A stretch of DNA of 64,000 nt from Adiantum capillus-veneris (Eukaryota > Streptophyta > Polypodiopsida > Polypodiales > Pteridaceae): assembly GCA_014529385.2 (NCBI GenBank), contig CM043969.1:27681946-27745945 (forward strand), in the 5' to 3' direction. Shown one piece after another: positions 44,548 through 56,016 of the stretch. How positions within the stretch are numbered: the first letter of the stretch is position 1; the number at the start of each line of letters is the position of its first letter. A model generated the notes under the pieces. The model searched no databases. It was not told the origin of the DNA and saw nothing but the letters and a program-made list of their open reading frames with translations. The translations under genes were made by a program, and so were the position numbers.

Positions 44548-46568
44548 TGTCGTGCTGTGACACGTACATAGTGGAAACGCATGCTACAAGATCTATCTTG
44601 TATTTTTTTAGATACATAATTATATTTCCTATAGTGTACATATGCATATTTAAGTATAATAATAAGCCTTCTATCTCATCCTATTATTTTTCTCAAGGGT
44701 AACATATCCTTACTTTACCATCAGAAAATACTATGGGAAAAGCATCAATAGCTCCGCCTCTTTAACTTGGGGCAAAAAGCATTGATTCTTTATTTCTACT
44801 ATTTCATTATCATCTCACACCCTAGCTAGATCCTATATCTAGGGTAAACTCCAATATATATATATTCTATGTAATTTTTATACTTTTCTTATATTTCTTT
44901 TTAAATAGCTACTAGGAGAGAATCAAATCCTAGTGGGACACTAGGTGGCATGATTTCAAAGATACACTTATTTTAATGCATTATTGCAAGCATGATTACA
45001 AAAATTTGTCAAGGAGCAATGTCATGCTTTCATATGGCATGAGGTGTCCTTTGGAATTAAATGAAAGTCTAGGCTAAGGAGACCACATGAAGACTTTTGC
45101 TGCCATAAATGGACCCTATTTTGATGAATTTTTTACACAAGGTTCCAATCCGAATTGGAAAACGATTTTAAAATGAAAAGCGTAGCTAATGAGCTGACGT
45201 TTTTGTCCATATTTTTACTTTTTTATTTGGAGCCACGGTTGAGGAGATATGATCAAAATATTGGACCCCAGTCTGCCCACATCATGCAGCGGCAGCTCAT
45301 TTCCAACTTTTCCAATTCCTGTTCACATTGGCTCCTCTCTTCTTGTGTAAACCCTTGGGGGTTACCTTCACCTATAAAAGGGGACCTCTTCTTCCTTGGA
45401 AGGAACTCAAGCATTCAAGCCATTGATGAGAGGAATTCTTGAGGGAGTGAGTAGTAATGCCTAATTGTACTTAGCCATTAACATAAGCCCAAGCCTACAC
45501 TTTCTCCTAGAGGGAGACTAGCCATTCTTGCAACAAGATAACCTTGGAAGATCAAATATAATCAAAGAAGGTCTTGCATTTGGTGTATCAATCAAAGTGG
45601 AATTATCCACTCTTCTTCTCTCTCCATCAATAATGGTGCCGAAGGGTTTGTCAAGTAAGATGTGTTCTACATTGATGTTTTCTTGATTTCTTGTTGTTTT
45701 CATTTTCATCTCTAATTCAAAATATATATATATATATGTATCTAATCTCATCTCCTTAACCAAACCTATCTCTCTCACTCTTAGTAATTCATCCTCTCTA
45801 CGAATTTTAGGTTCTCCTTGCTACAGGTACATCTCTCCCCGTAGTATCCTTATTGCCTACGGGCAAGAATAGGGCTTGGGAGGGAAACTTCTCATCTCTT
45901 CACTTCTCTCATATCTACATTTCTCACATGCTATCCTAGATGAATAACCCACATGATGATCATTTCTATCGCTTTCACTCTGTAAAATCTATTAGAATTA
46001 ACGTATGGATTAGCCGTAAAATACACTTTCAACAACGTATAGTGTTTCTCTTTGGCCCTGAAAGGCTCAATGAAATACTTCTATCACCGGATCCCATCAT
46101 ACTACCTCTCATAGACTATAATTTTTCTTTTGATGTAAGCGTAGTTATCTTGCTATGAACCAAGAGGATTTGTACACACAATTAATCCCAATCACTAGAC
46201 AAAATATATATATTATGGTAAGCACAAAACTACAATTCCAAAGAACAATTCGTAGCCTATTTGGTCAGCCAAGTTTGAATTCCATTAACTCATCCATTAA
46301 TCCTTTCATATTACCCATGATACGATATGACCATAGCCTTGATGTTTTCATCTTCGTATTGTTTTGACATTCTCTTTTGCGTTCTTTCTTTGTGTGTGTG
46401 AGTGCAAGAGAGAAAGAGTGAGTCTTCTTTGATTGCACTTCTTTCCAAACCCTATTGTTCATGGCATCTATGGTTTAACTCCTTCATATAGTTTTTGTTG
46501 AGTTCTCTCACAAACTCTCACAGCCATAAGCCCGGTGCTTTCCTGGCAAGACCGCAAATTTCTCGACA
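44548..46568 (+). repeat. 3' LTR of the young gypsy
   Basis: Near-identical to 36510-38534 (about 21 substitutions by eye, two clusters at about 46265-46280). Ends CTCGACA then ACGT. Confidence 0.92.
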
Positions 46569-47083
46569 ACGTCGAGTCTCCAGCTTTGCTCGAAATTGGC
46601 TACGTGGAATATTCCTTTTTTTCAAAATATTATGGCCGGACGACGGTCGAAAAGTGGTCGAGAAACGGCTAATCATTTGGTCGGTTGGCCGATGGCCGGT
46701 GGTCGGTGTTCAAAGTCAATGGCCAGTGGTTAGTCGCCGGTGGCCGATTTCAAAGACGGACTTGTCTTCTCAAGGGCGGCCACACATGGGCAGAGTAAAG
46801 AGTCCAATTTGGACTTGTCTACACAAGGGCGGCTACACACGGCTGCCTCTCATGAGAGAGGGAAACCCTTTTGGACTATAAAAGTAGGCCATTTCTACAC
46901 ACATTTTAGAGTGTGAAGTTGATGCAACAAGGTGGGTGTGAGGTGGTGAGAGTGAAGCAAGGTGGTAGCTCTACTAAGGGTATAATCCCTTTTTAACCTA
47001 CTTCTTGTTTGAAGTACTAAAACCATTGAGTGGCTACTTTCTCGTGGATGTAGCCCACATTGGGTGAACCACGTGTATTGTTC

Positions 47084-47114
<31 letters not shown>

Positions 47115-47196
47115 AATCTCTCATGTGTGAAATTTTTTCTCTCTCCATTAAGTAAGCTACATAAAAATCTATTTAGCTACGTCCTATTTCCTAACA
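46569..47196 (+). repeat. Copia 3' LTR, right part
   Basis: Contains TATAAAAG (46877-46884), a (CT)n tract (about 47080-47113) and the end TTTCCTAACA that mirrors the LTR start TGTTAAG. Confidence 0.7.
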
Positions 47197-47640
47197 CTTG
47201 GTGGGCTTCTAAAAAAGTGTCTCTCTGTAACTTGTCGCAAATGGATTGTTAGCTAAGTTGGTGGCATGTACGGTACCATCGTTGGAGGAAACACTTAGTT
47301 GGGGTAAACATTGCCAAGCAATTTTTTGATGAATTCCTATATTTTGGTGCTCAAATGTCTTCCCATTTTACCAATATGTTGCAGGAAGTGGATGACCTGT
47401 TGTACATTCCAACTACAAACCTTGTTGAAACAAAACACACGAGTTGGCTTGCTGGCAAGGAAAACAAAGAAATGTTGGGCTTGTACAATGCATGCGTGTT
47501 TGTTTGGTCAAACGCTTTTCTTAAAAGTGTGAAGATACTTGGCTTTGTTGAGGGTAGATACCACACAGCTGGACCACAATAGAAAAACTTGCAACAAGGC
47601 TCTTTTTGGAGAATTTTGTGATTTAATAGGGTGGCATTTA
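47197..47640 (+). pseudogene. Unidentified protein fragment
   Basis: A frame covering about 47310-47582 reads FFDEFLYFGAQMSSHFTNML, then TTNLVETKHTSWLAGKE and FVEGRYHTAGPQ, ending TAG at 47580. It looks like a real protein relic (balanced composition, no low complexity), perhaps from a transposon, but I cannot name it. It directly follows the Copia LTR. Confidence 0.3.
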
Positions 47641-48193
47641 TCTTCTTGTCCTATCCCTAAGTTTGAAGCATATATTTTTTTTATATACATGTAACATTGA
47701 AGTTTCAATTGGATTATGAAATAGCAAAGAAAGCTAACTCCAAAAATCTCTCCCCAACGAGGCTATGGAAAGCTTTTACCTTGGAAACACTACTTTAGTG
47801 AAGGATTGAAAATGCTCCCTCAAAAGCTCCCTCCAAAAGCTCTCTCCATTCCCATCCCCGTGCTAGTGTTGCATGTTTTTTGGGGGCCATACAATTCATG
47901 AGCACCTCAAACTCATCCAGAGTCATGTGATGTGGCATGGTTGGAGTCCATGCTATAGACAATGTGCACATGCATGGACAATTATTACGCCAGACAGGAA
48001 AATATAATGGAAAATTTGCAAAAACTTGAAAAAATAGGCTAGGGTTTTGTGGCTTACCTTTGCAAAATCTTGGAGACCAAGGACGCTAGCCGAGCCATAG
48101 GTATTTGAAGCTTTTTGCAACTTGACTATTCTTGCAAAAACAAGGGAGCATCACATTATGTAAGCACACACACATTGTAGTTTGGGTGGGTCT

Positions 48194-48470
48194 GTAAGGT
48201 GTGAGCTTTGTCCTAGAGTCACTAGAGTGTAAGGCAAGGAGAGAAGAGGTGGAATTATCCCACATGTAGTGGTGCAAGGATGTAGAGCTACTTAAAGCTC
48301 ATTTCAAATGAATTGACCAAAATTATGTTTTGCATTACATCTCTCTTGTTTATGGTGAGCTTGTGATGGCTTAGCAAAAATGTAAGATCGTGTTTATGGG
48401 TCCAAGTTAATAGATCTTGATACCTAATTTGCTTGAGTGATAATCTAGCACATTATTTACAATCACTCCC
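48194..48470 (+). repeat. Partial LTR of the TGTAAGGTGTGAGC family
   Basis: Begins TGTAAGGTGTGAGCTTTGTC and runs parallel (on the opposite strand) to 56017-56346 until about AGTGATAATCTAGC; the 3' end of the LTR is missing. No polypurine tract precedes it, so it is a fragment or solo LTR. Confidence 0.75.
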
Positions 48471-48476
48471 CCTGGT

Positions 48477-50390
48477 TTGCAAAGAGATACGGTAGCATGT
48501 GTGTATGTTCTACATAGGGCATGGAATAAGTCCCCTTATCAAGCAAGAACAAAGTTTTTCAAGCACATAAAACATGAGGGAGGTGCAAACAAAGCAAGCA
48601 GCTTGCTAGAAGCATTCCAATGGTATTACAGACAAGTAGGGCATAGAAGTATATCACAAGAGGCAACAAAATTACTAAAAAATTCACAAGTATCATCAGC
48701 CTTACAAATGAGAAAATAGACAAAGCAAGATACATACAAAATCTCATCTAGAAGTGAGAAGTTTTTGCAATGGCTTGCTACAAGGGAGAGACGAGGGAGG
48801 AATTTGACCAAGCTACTAATTCTTGCTAATTCAGCCATAATCATTCTTCTCACAGGCCTCACCAGATTCAAACTCTATGTCACCCCTAAACTTTAGAAAT
48901 TTTGCTTATTGTAACCAGTCAATTGCCTTTTGATGTCACTAGAATGAGCAAGCACATACGAGGCCATGGTGCCAAAATAACCACGCCTGGACCCAATAAG
49001 AATAGTAAAGAATCCAAAAAACATAAGAGCCTCCTCTTTCTCCACCAATATTATTCTCTCCAAGATATGAGGAAATTGGTGTGAGCCAACCACCTTTGAT
49101 ACTGCTTTCATTGCCAGCATAAACAAAATTGGTTCTGTTGAAACCTTGCCATGATAAATAACAATTTGTTTCTTTGTTGAGCTTCCCTATGTCGTGTCCC
49201 AAAATTTGGTTCCTCTTCAGATCAGATCCAAGGGTCTGGACCCTTTACCCCTTTCAAGAAATTTTTTTGTGTCCAATATTTCAATTTGTGAAGGAGAAAT
49301 GTTGTGTTTATTATGTGAATCTAATAAAAGAAAGTTTAAGAAGTACTTAAAGGTGTACCTTTGGAGATTCATCTTCATCAAATAAAATTGGATCCCAGAT
49401 GTTAATAGAGCCAGTAGAAATTGCTTTAGGTGGCTCACTGATGTCTTCCTTCCCCATATGATCAAATTTTAGTCTCTTTTGATTTTGGAAATTCTCCTCT
49501 AAAGGCAACCTCTAGTGGTCATACCTGGTGAAAATGCCAAGTACATGTTTCTCAACACTTGAACTATCAATAAAATTGTCCACTTTTGTGTCCAAAAGTG
49601 AAAAAGGGCATGGTTGATAGTCGATGAAGCCTTTGTCATTCTTTGAGCACTCTACTATAATTGCCAAAGCATAATCTTCCCTTAGATAAAAAGATGTTGA
49701 ATATCATTGAGCAAAACATATTTCTTGTTGTTGATTATATATGAGGGAAATGTGACAATACACTATAGGTGGATCAAGGCCCTTCAACTTTTGTAAATTT
49801 GCTTGCTTTATACTTTTCTATGTCCAATATTTCCTTGCTTCACAACTTCTCCTCTTCCTTCTTGAACAACGTCTCTATTTCCTTGAATTCCTACTCCTCC
49901 TAGCTTGAGTGATCTGCTTTGGGCCTACCCTGCTTTTTGGTGTGGGAAGGAGACTAAAGAAGAGCAGAAGACCTAAGTCGTAATCTATAACACAACAATG
50001 AACCTGCCCATGAAACTTTCATGGATTGACAATCTTCTGCCAATCTACATGAAGAGATGACTGCTTCTTAGAAATTCCTGCTTTGATGAGGTCACCTACC
50101 TTGCATACATCACTAAAATAAATTGTTGTCCCTAACATATGGTCCTTGGTCATATTAAAAAGGATGTCCATCAAATCCTTGATTTGTGTGAAGAGAACCC
50201 ATGCAAAAAATTTCCAAGATGAAATGGAACATTGAACATTGAACATTTCACTGATGGAAGGAAATCTAGAAAACTTCTTGACAATGTAAATTTATCATCT
50301 GGTGTCTCCTCTACTTCCATCCCTTTGGATTTTACATCCTCCATACTATCAATTGCACAAATTGAAAAAACTTGCATTAAAGGCATCGTT
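48477..50390 (-). pseudogene. Unidentified reverse-strand coding-like segments
   Basis: Frames at 50386-50171 (VEETPDDKFTLSRSFLDFLP), 50246-50019 (KDLMDILFNMTKDHMLG), near 49700-49540 (DYQPCPFSLLDTKVDNFIDS), 49460-49360 (ISTGSINIWDPILFDEDESP, followed by a plausible AAAG|GTACAC donor) and 49202-48939 look more protein-like than random and share a strand and order. They may be exons of one decayed gene. I do not recognise the product, and stops separate the pieces. Confidence 0.3.
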
Positions 50391-50396
50391 GCTAGT

Positions 50397-50401
50397 TCTC
50401 T

Positions 50402-50463
<62 letters not shown>

Positions 50464-50790
50464 TCTTCCATACGCATCCTCTCCCTCCTTTCTATCTATT
50501 TCACTATCCATACCTATCAAAGAGAGAATCACTCTTGTATCTCTATATCTGTCACTATCTCTATCTCTATGTCTATTTCTATCACACTATCTATCTCACT
50601 CTCTTCTTCATCTATCTCTATCAAAGAGTCTATCTCTATCACTCCTATACCCATACTCTATCTATGTCTCTATCACTCCTATCTGTATCTCTATCATTCC
50701 TATCTCTATCTCTCTCTATCACTCCAATCTCTATCATTGTCTCTCTTACACTCCTATCTCTATCACTCACTACAATATTAATGTCTATCT
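50397..50790. repeat. (CT)n tract followed by degenerate CTATCT repeats
   Basis: CT dinucleotides to about 50461, then variants of TATCTCTATCACTCC to about 50780. The long Ser/Leu frames here are low-complexity artefacts. Confidence 0.92.
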
Positions 50791-50883
50791 CCTTCTCTTC
50801 CCCTAGAGGGTGTTGTCCCTTTGTTTTTTCTTTCGCTATCATTCTATTTCCTCCCTCTCTCTTTATCTTCGGATGTCAAAGGG

Positions 50884-50984
50884 TGGTCCCCAAAGGCGTT
50901 CATCCCATGAGAGAATGCAGTGTAGCCCTCCCTTGGAAGGCTACACTGCATTCTCTTATGTTGGTGAACCCCTTTGGGGTCACC
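50884..50984. repeat. About 100-nt imperfect foldback, hairpin-RNA-like
   Basis: GAGAATGCAGTGTAGCC (50911-50927) and its exact complement (50939-50955) form a 17-bp stem with an 11-base loop. Outside it, GGTCCCCAAAGGCGTTCAT faces GGTGAACCCCTTTGGGGTC with few mismatches, lengthening the stem to about 45 bp. It could be a tiny foldback element or a small-RNA precursor. Confidence 0.75.
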
Positions 50985-51089
50985 AACACTAGTTCCACAG
51001 TTACCCTTAAGGGTTAAGGGTTCAAGAGGAGTGAATAGGTAGGCACTAGAGAGAGGCAATTGAGATAATCTCTTGAAAATAGCCAAGAC

Positions 51090-51640
51090 TTCATGATATC
51101 TAGCCTTTTTAAAGGGTCCCTATCCACGCCTCAAGACTTGTGCCCCCCCCCCCCCCCCACCCATAAGCCGAGAACTTCCACACTTTTTTGTTTTTTTCCC
51201 ACATGCCACCACCCTCAAGTGGAAGGAAAGGAAGGTAAGTGTTTAAAGGGCGACCAAGGTACTGGGTTCAACCTTCGATACCAAGAAGAGAGAGACATAG
51301 CATTGCTTCTAGTGTTTACTGTTGAGGGAGTTGAAAGGAGGGAGAAATGTAGATGAAGATGATAGGGAGGGGGATAGGTAAAGGGAGATGAAAGGAGGGA
51401 GAGAGGTAGCTAGATGATAAGAGGTAGAGGTAGTCAGGGAGGCAGGGAGAGAGCCTAGTATGATAGGGAGATAAGTGGAGGGATAATCACTTTTAGGAGA
51501 GAGAGGGTAAGGGAAAGGGGGAAAGATAAGAGGGAGAATCAGACTCACACACACACACAGAGAGAGAGAGGGGGGGGGGGGGGGGGCTAAGGGAGAGGGA
51601 GAAATATAATATGAGTAGTTTTCATGATAGCTAATAAATA
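51090..51640. repeat. Homopolymer and purine-rich block
   Basis: C16 at 51143-51158, G17 at about 51570-51586, and GGGAGA-rich purine sequence between 51330 and 51600. No gene supported. Confidence 0.85.
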
Positions 51641-52438
51641 ATCCTCCTAAATGATTTTCTCATGTTAAACTGATCATTTAGTATGTGGAAGTACCAAGGA
51701 AGAAAAAGCTAGAATATTGGTTAGGCTAGCAGACCAACCACAATAGGGATCCAAAGGAGGAAAAATAGGGATACAAAGGGGGGGGCATCTACAAAAGAGA
51801 AATGTGCATCAATGGGCTTCAAAGACCCTAAGGTTCAGCCCATTAAGACTTCCAAATATGCTAAGGTCCCAAAAATTAAATGAAATTTTTTAATGATCAA
51901 ACCTTAGGGAGAATTGGATGCTTGTGGGAAGACTCAAAAGTTATCCCACATCCCTATTTAGGAGAGGGAGAGCCATATTTGTAGGGGATGAGAGTGAAAC
52001 ACACACAGAATCTTCCTTGGGTCTGAGACCGTGAGGGAATTGATGTTGTGTTTTTAAGTGTAAGCTTGGTTCTTGAAGCATCCATCTTCATTACACCAGC
52101 AAGTTATTGAAGGAACACAAAGTATTGTATTTTAAAATGTCTCCCTTGATGGCGGAAACCTATAATACAAAGCCTTTTGGAGGAAGGACCAACTCCATGT
52201 AAATCCGGTCCTCAACTGTTGTCAATAGCTTAATTTCTCTCTCTTTTTGAAGTACTGTTCATGCCTATCTAACTATGTGTTATGATTTTGTTGCTCTCTT
52301 CATCCACGCACTCTTGCTATGCTCATTAGGAATCTATTCTTAATGAAATGTTCACTATGTCTATGTTATTTTCCGTTATACACAAGTTACTAGATCATTA
52401 AATGTTACATTAATTTTCTATGTTTTCTTTGCTAGAAC
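51640..52438. other. LTR-like stretch, no gene
   Basis: AAATGATTTTCTCATGTTAA and CTGATCATTTA match 24400-24440 inside the chromovirus LTR, in the same orientation, and later blocks are loosely similar in order. Probably a diverged LTR relic placed just before the H3-like pseudogene. Confidence 0.35.
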
Positions 52439-53150
52439 ATGGCAAGAACAAAGCAGACTGCAAGGAAGCTCTCCAAAGAAGAGTTTGAGAAACAACAAAA
52501 GATTAGAGAAAGAAGTCAGAAAGAGGAAAATGCAAGAAGCAACAACCCCCACCAAATAAAACTAGAGATCCAGCTCCTCCACAAGACAAGACAAAGAAGG
52601 CAACTACTCCCAAGGAGAAAGAGCCATCTCTAGTCAAGGAGCCATCTCCTTCCAAGGAAAAGGAGCCACCTCCTCCAACTCATGGGGGGACAACCAACAA
52701 AAGAACAATTCCAAACAGGAGAAAATCTACCAAGCCTACATAGTTGAATCCTCTTCTTACTGAGAGGAAGTTTAATCAAGGTGTTAAATGCCTCACAGAA
52801 ATTAGAATAGAAATGAAGGCACTGAACTTAGCAATACAAAGATTACCCTTTCAGAGACTCTGCATGCATGTTGCAGAGGAATATAAGATTGATATGAGGT
52901 GGACAAGGAGTGCACTTGCTTGTATGCAAGAGGCTTCTTAGGATTTTCTGATTGAGCCTCCAAGATGCCTACATATGTGCAACTTATGCCCCTAGAGTGA
53001 CATTAATGGACAAGGACCTGCTCACATTGAGGAGGATTAGGTATAGATTTAGGAAGATGATGGAACCTATGCCTATGCATGACGTGAAGGCCTTTAACAT
53101 CTCAACATTGCTCCGTGGAGAAAGCCCAAGGCGTGGTGGAGGATGTCACT
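52439..53150 (+). pseudogene. Histone H3-type protein with MARTKQTARK tail and CENH3-like traits
   Basis: The ATG at 52439 encodes MARTKQTARK, identical to the conserved H3 tail start, then a long Lys/Glu tail (LSKEEFEKQQ) and, one frame over, KEKEPS-type repeats. The histone fold follows: CLTEIRIEMKALNLAIQRLP, FQRLCMHVAEEYKIDMRW, SALACMQEAS, then after a shift QDAYICATYAPRVTLMDKD and LTLRRIR. LPFQRL is the canonical H3 string; Trp in DMRW (Phe in H3), DAY and RVTLM resemble CENP-A/CENH3, but loop 1 has no extra residues. Lesions: a shift near 52560, TAG at 52741, TAG at 52939, and a loss near 52950. A Lys/Glu coiled coil follows. No introns, so perhaps a processed copy of a divergent H3 variant. 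Confidence 0.7.
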
Positions 53151-53226
53151 AAACAGCAAGAGCAGGAGGCCAAAAAGAGGGAACAACAATTCAGGAAGGA
53201 AAAAAAAAACGTTGTTGAGAGGGAGG

Positions 53227-53421
53227 AGCTCAACTTAAATAGATGCTGGATCACAAATTCAAAAGATGCAACTAAGATCAATGTGTGTACACAAAGAATT
53301 TGCAAGATGGTAAGTTCATCATCCTAATGTTGTATGTTGATGACATGTTGATTGCAAATGCTAACATGCAGGATATTAAAGACCTATAAGAGGAGTTGTC
53401 TAAATCCTTTTCAATAAAATA
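53227..53421 (+). pseudogene. Copia reverse transcriptase fragment
   Basis: With small shifts reads MLDHKF, then VYTKNLQDGKFIILMLYVDD, MLIANANMQDIKDL, closely parallel to the Copia reverse transcriptase at 35269-35440. It starts immediately after the H3-like sequence (LNLNR), so the two are fused. Confidence 0.8.
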
Positions 53422-53429
53422 GATACTAG

Positions 53430-55450
53430 ACGTGTCTTGTTGGTGAAGCTCCAATTCAAGGGGACTTGAATCCCATAATCCACTTAGGATATGGAGGTCC
53501 TGTGAGAGATTGTGCATTATTACTAAGGGTAGAGGTAAAGAGAGGATGAGACATAGGGGTAGTAGAGGGAGGAGTGGGATAGTCGATGGAGAAGACTTAC
53601 AAGGTGTAGTGAAAGAAAGAGTGGGAGTAGAGAGAGGGTCCAAAATGTAAAATGGATCACTAGTGTGAGAAATAGATTCAACACTATCAAGACCAAACTT
53701 GGACTCATCAAAGTGAGCATCACAAACTTAGGATAGTGAAGCTGAGGGGGTCCAAGGGCCATCTCCTTAGAGACATTATGTTGTAAAGTAGCGATAGAAA
53801 CATGCCCATAATAGTGATAGTGTCACAAGAGATTCTCTTCATGAGAGAGAAGTTTTTGAGGAAGCAAAAAATTGATGAATATGAGAATCATAAGGAGACA
53901 TGCTGTAGCTAAAAGACTTGATGTGACAGAGACCTCCTTCTCAAAGGCCATGTCCAACAATTCAATCACTTCATAATGAGGTAGACTCCTGATCCTTTTA
54001 ATGTATCTCTAGAAATAAAAAAGAGGTTCTTAGAGAGTTTAGGCACATGCAAAACATCAAGAAGTGCAGCATCTCCAAACGAAATTTCACCAACTTCGAC
54101 CATAGGCAAGCTTGAATCACCGATGTATAGCAATGAAGAGGTAGTTCTATAGTTTTGTATTAGGTTTTTAGATAATTTCATGTGAGAGGATGCACCACTA
54201 TTTCCGATCCTTTCCTCTTTTACAAATGCGCCAAGGTCATGCCGAGTAGTGATGAGACGACTAAAGAATCTTCACTTTTTGATAGAGAGAAGCTTCACAT
54301 GTAGAGAGAGAAGGAGAGTGAGAAAGAGTATCCTTCTTGGAGAGATTGTGCTTGGTATAGCACTACTCTTCAAGATTTTTGAAAAAACCAGAGAATGTGC
54401 ATTCTCACTTTTCCTTGTTGTTGTCCTTGGTACCTTGTTGCTTTGAAGGTTTGTCTTGGGAAGATAGTCTTTTATCTTTGTCTTTGATGTTGCCTTTGCC
54501 CTTGCCTTGTGCCACAAGCATGGTATCACTTTTTCCTTAGTTGCACATGAGACATTTATCAAAGAGGAGACTAACCGTCTACGAATAAGTCAGCACAGGA
54601 AGATGCATATGGACATTGTCTTTAAATGCATCAAAAGAGTTAGGCAATTTAGAAAGTAATTTATGCACAGGATTATCAGAATGAACTTGGCTTCTTCCAG
54701 TTATCGCTTAATGTATGTGAATTCAATAACTTTGTCCATGATGTTGTTGGAGTCATGGATAGAGATGTGATCTAGATATCCATCTTAGAGACCTTAATGA
54801 AAGAAGAACACTCGTAGTGAGGTGGAATGTATTCCCACATAGCTTGAGCCATTGTAACCTTTGCAATAAATTGAGGAGAAACTAATAAATTCATGGCATG
54901 GATGATTAGGTTTGGGTGCGGGAAAGTGATACAATGTAGTATAGTTTGAGCACAAAGTAAAGTGTTTCTTTTGCATAGAAATGAGTACAATATATCTTCC
55001 TATATAGCCTTTGAGAGAGATTTTCATCTGACATCACGGATGACTTCACTGTGAAGCTAAAGAGAGCATGCTAATTCGAATCCACATTTCTAGGGGGTTT
55101 TTCTAGGTCCATAACTACTCCAAAATGCATCTACCATGTGAAAAAGACTTGGGCCACTTTTGGCCATGCCACATATGTCATAGGTTGCCTAGAATGCCCA
55201 ATAGACAAGTGGTATGTTTATAGGCTCATTACATCATGGCTCCAAGTTCAAGAGGTTCACAAAGGAGGTGGAGATCATAGTTTTTTGTTGTGACCATGTT
55301 GTTGTGCACTCCACCAGTCTCAATCTGTTGCCCTAAGGGTGTGTTTACAAGTGACCATAAGACCTTTTTCATGAGGTAACCCCTTAGTTTTTTTTGCCAA
55401 GTGTGGAACCACTTAGCAACCTTCCCCAATGAATGTTTCAATACCCTTCT
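53430..55450 (-). pseudogene. Decayed Copia gag-protease region, reverse strand
   Basis: In reverse-strand order: LLSKLPNSFDAFKDNV (gag helix with the L-LP-S-F pattern, about 54660-54600), KDKRLSSQDKPSKQQG (basic linker), then a protease/pre-integrase stretch with YIGDSSLPMVEVGEISFGDA and VLHVPKLSKNLFFISRD (54120-54000), the usual Copia DVLHVPxLxxNL motif. Frameshifts are frequent. Different family from the Copia at 25400-47196. Confidence 0.65.
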
Positions 55451-56016
55451 CTCCCATTGTGCAAATGAATGGATCTTAGTGATCCTCGTTGGAGACTCAC
55501 CAAGAAGGATACACCAATGTCTGCCTTCTTACAAAGGCACAATCAATGTGTCATCTCGTAATTAAAAAGATATTAACATACATTTTCTTTGAATGGTTCA
55601 CAAGTGAGGTGTGTAGTGGAGTTGCAAAAGACATGATTGAGAACTTCACTTGTGTGTTGGAGAGGCTCAACTAGCTTTGAAGGCTGTGTGAAATCACCTT
55701 TAAACTTGCCAAGGAGATGAGTCTAAGGATTTTTTTATAGTTGGTGAGAAAAAACTACTGACAAGCGTGAAGGATCTTTAGAAGAGCCTGGCTACACATG
55801 AGAACATAGGTCTACAAACCCAAAATTGTCTCAAGAACAATTGACCGCCTTCTTTCATGTCCACATGTCGGACTCGGTCGGCCGGTTTTTGTATTGTGCA
55901 CAAAGCAAAGCATCGGTCGGTGCTGCATTCAGTGGCAACTAACTGGTCAGGGCCATCAGACAGCCTTGAAATGCTCTACTCTCCTTTTGCATCCGGTCGA
56001 TGTTGGTGGCCATGGA
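55451..56016. other. No recognisable gene
   Basis: Short frames without motifs. GGTCGGCCGGTTTTTG and similar GGTCGG/GGCCGG words near 55870-55920 resemble those in the Copia LTR at 46630-46760, hinting at an LTR relic. Confidence 0.4.

Larger units (their letters stand above)
36510..46568 (+). mobile_element. Young Ty3/gypsy retrotransposon with fungal-like Pol
   Basis: Complete 10,059-bp element: LTRs of about 2,025 and 2,021 bp starting TGTCGTGCTGTGACACG and ending AAATTTCTCGACA, with ACGT on both sides (36506-36509, 46569-46572) as a 4-bp target duplication. Primer site TTTTTGGTGAACCCGACGCG follows the 5' LTR; polypurine tract TTTAGAGGGGGTGGA precedes the 3' LTR. I count roughly 21 substitutions plus two TA-repeat indels between the LTRs, about 1% divergence. 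Gag-pro and pol are each a single long frame with one probable lesion near 44050, so it was recently active. Confidence 0.92.
25400..47196 (+). mobile_element. Copia element (5'-truncated) hosting three nested insertions
   Basis: Pieces in order: gag end with zinc knuckle and protease (25500-25903), interruption 25907-33529 by a small DNA element that itself holds a gypsy, then pre-integrase, integrase, reverse transcriptase and RNase H (33530-36330), polypurine tract CTCCAAATGGGAGAG, and a 3' LTR starting TGTTAAGTATGG at 36380. That LTR is split at 36509/46569 by another gypsy and ends CCTAACA at 47196. TGTTA and TAACA form the LTR tips; a TATA box (TATAAAAG) lies at 46877-46884. The 5' LTR and start of gag are missing. 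Confidence 0.8.

Noticed and set aside
48939-49202. Possible organelle DNA insertion (GWLTPISSYLGE stretch)
   Set aside because: Compared by memory with common plastid and mitochondrial membrane proteins; no convincing match.
50232-51017. 261-codon Ser/Leu-rich open frame
   Set aside because: It is generated by CT and CTATCT repeats; no non-repetitive domain is present.
24374-52170. 24374-25400 and 51640-52438 as the two LTRs of one large element
   Set aside because: They are too diverged, and the sequence between them contains other complete nested elements; they look like separate relics of related families.
52439-52633. A plain canonical histone H3 gene
   Set aside because: Only the first ten residues match; the tail, several fold residues, stops and shifts rule out a working canonical H3.
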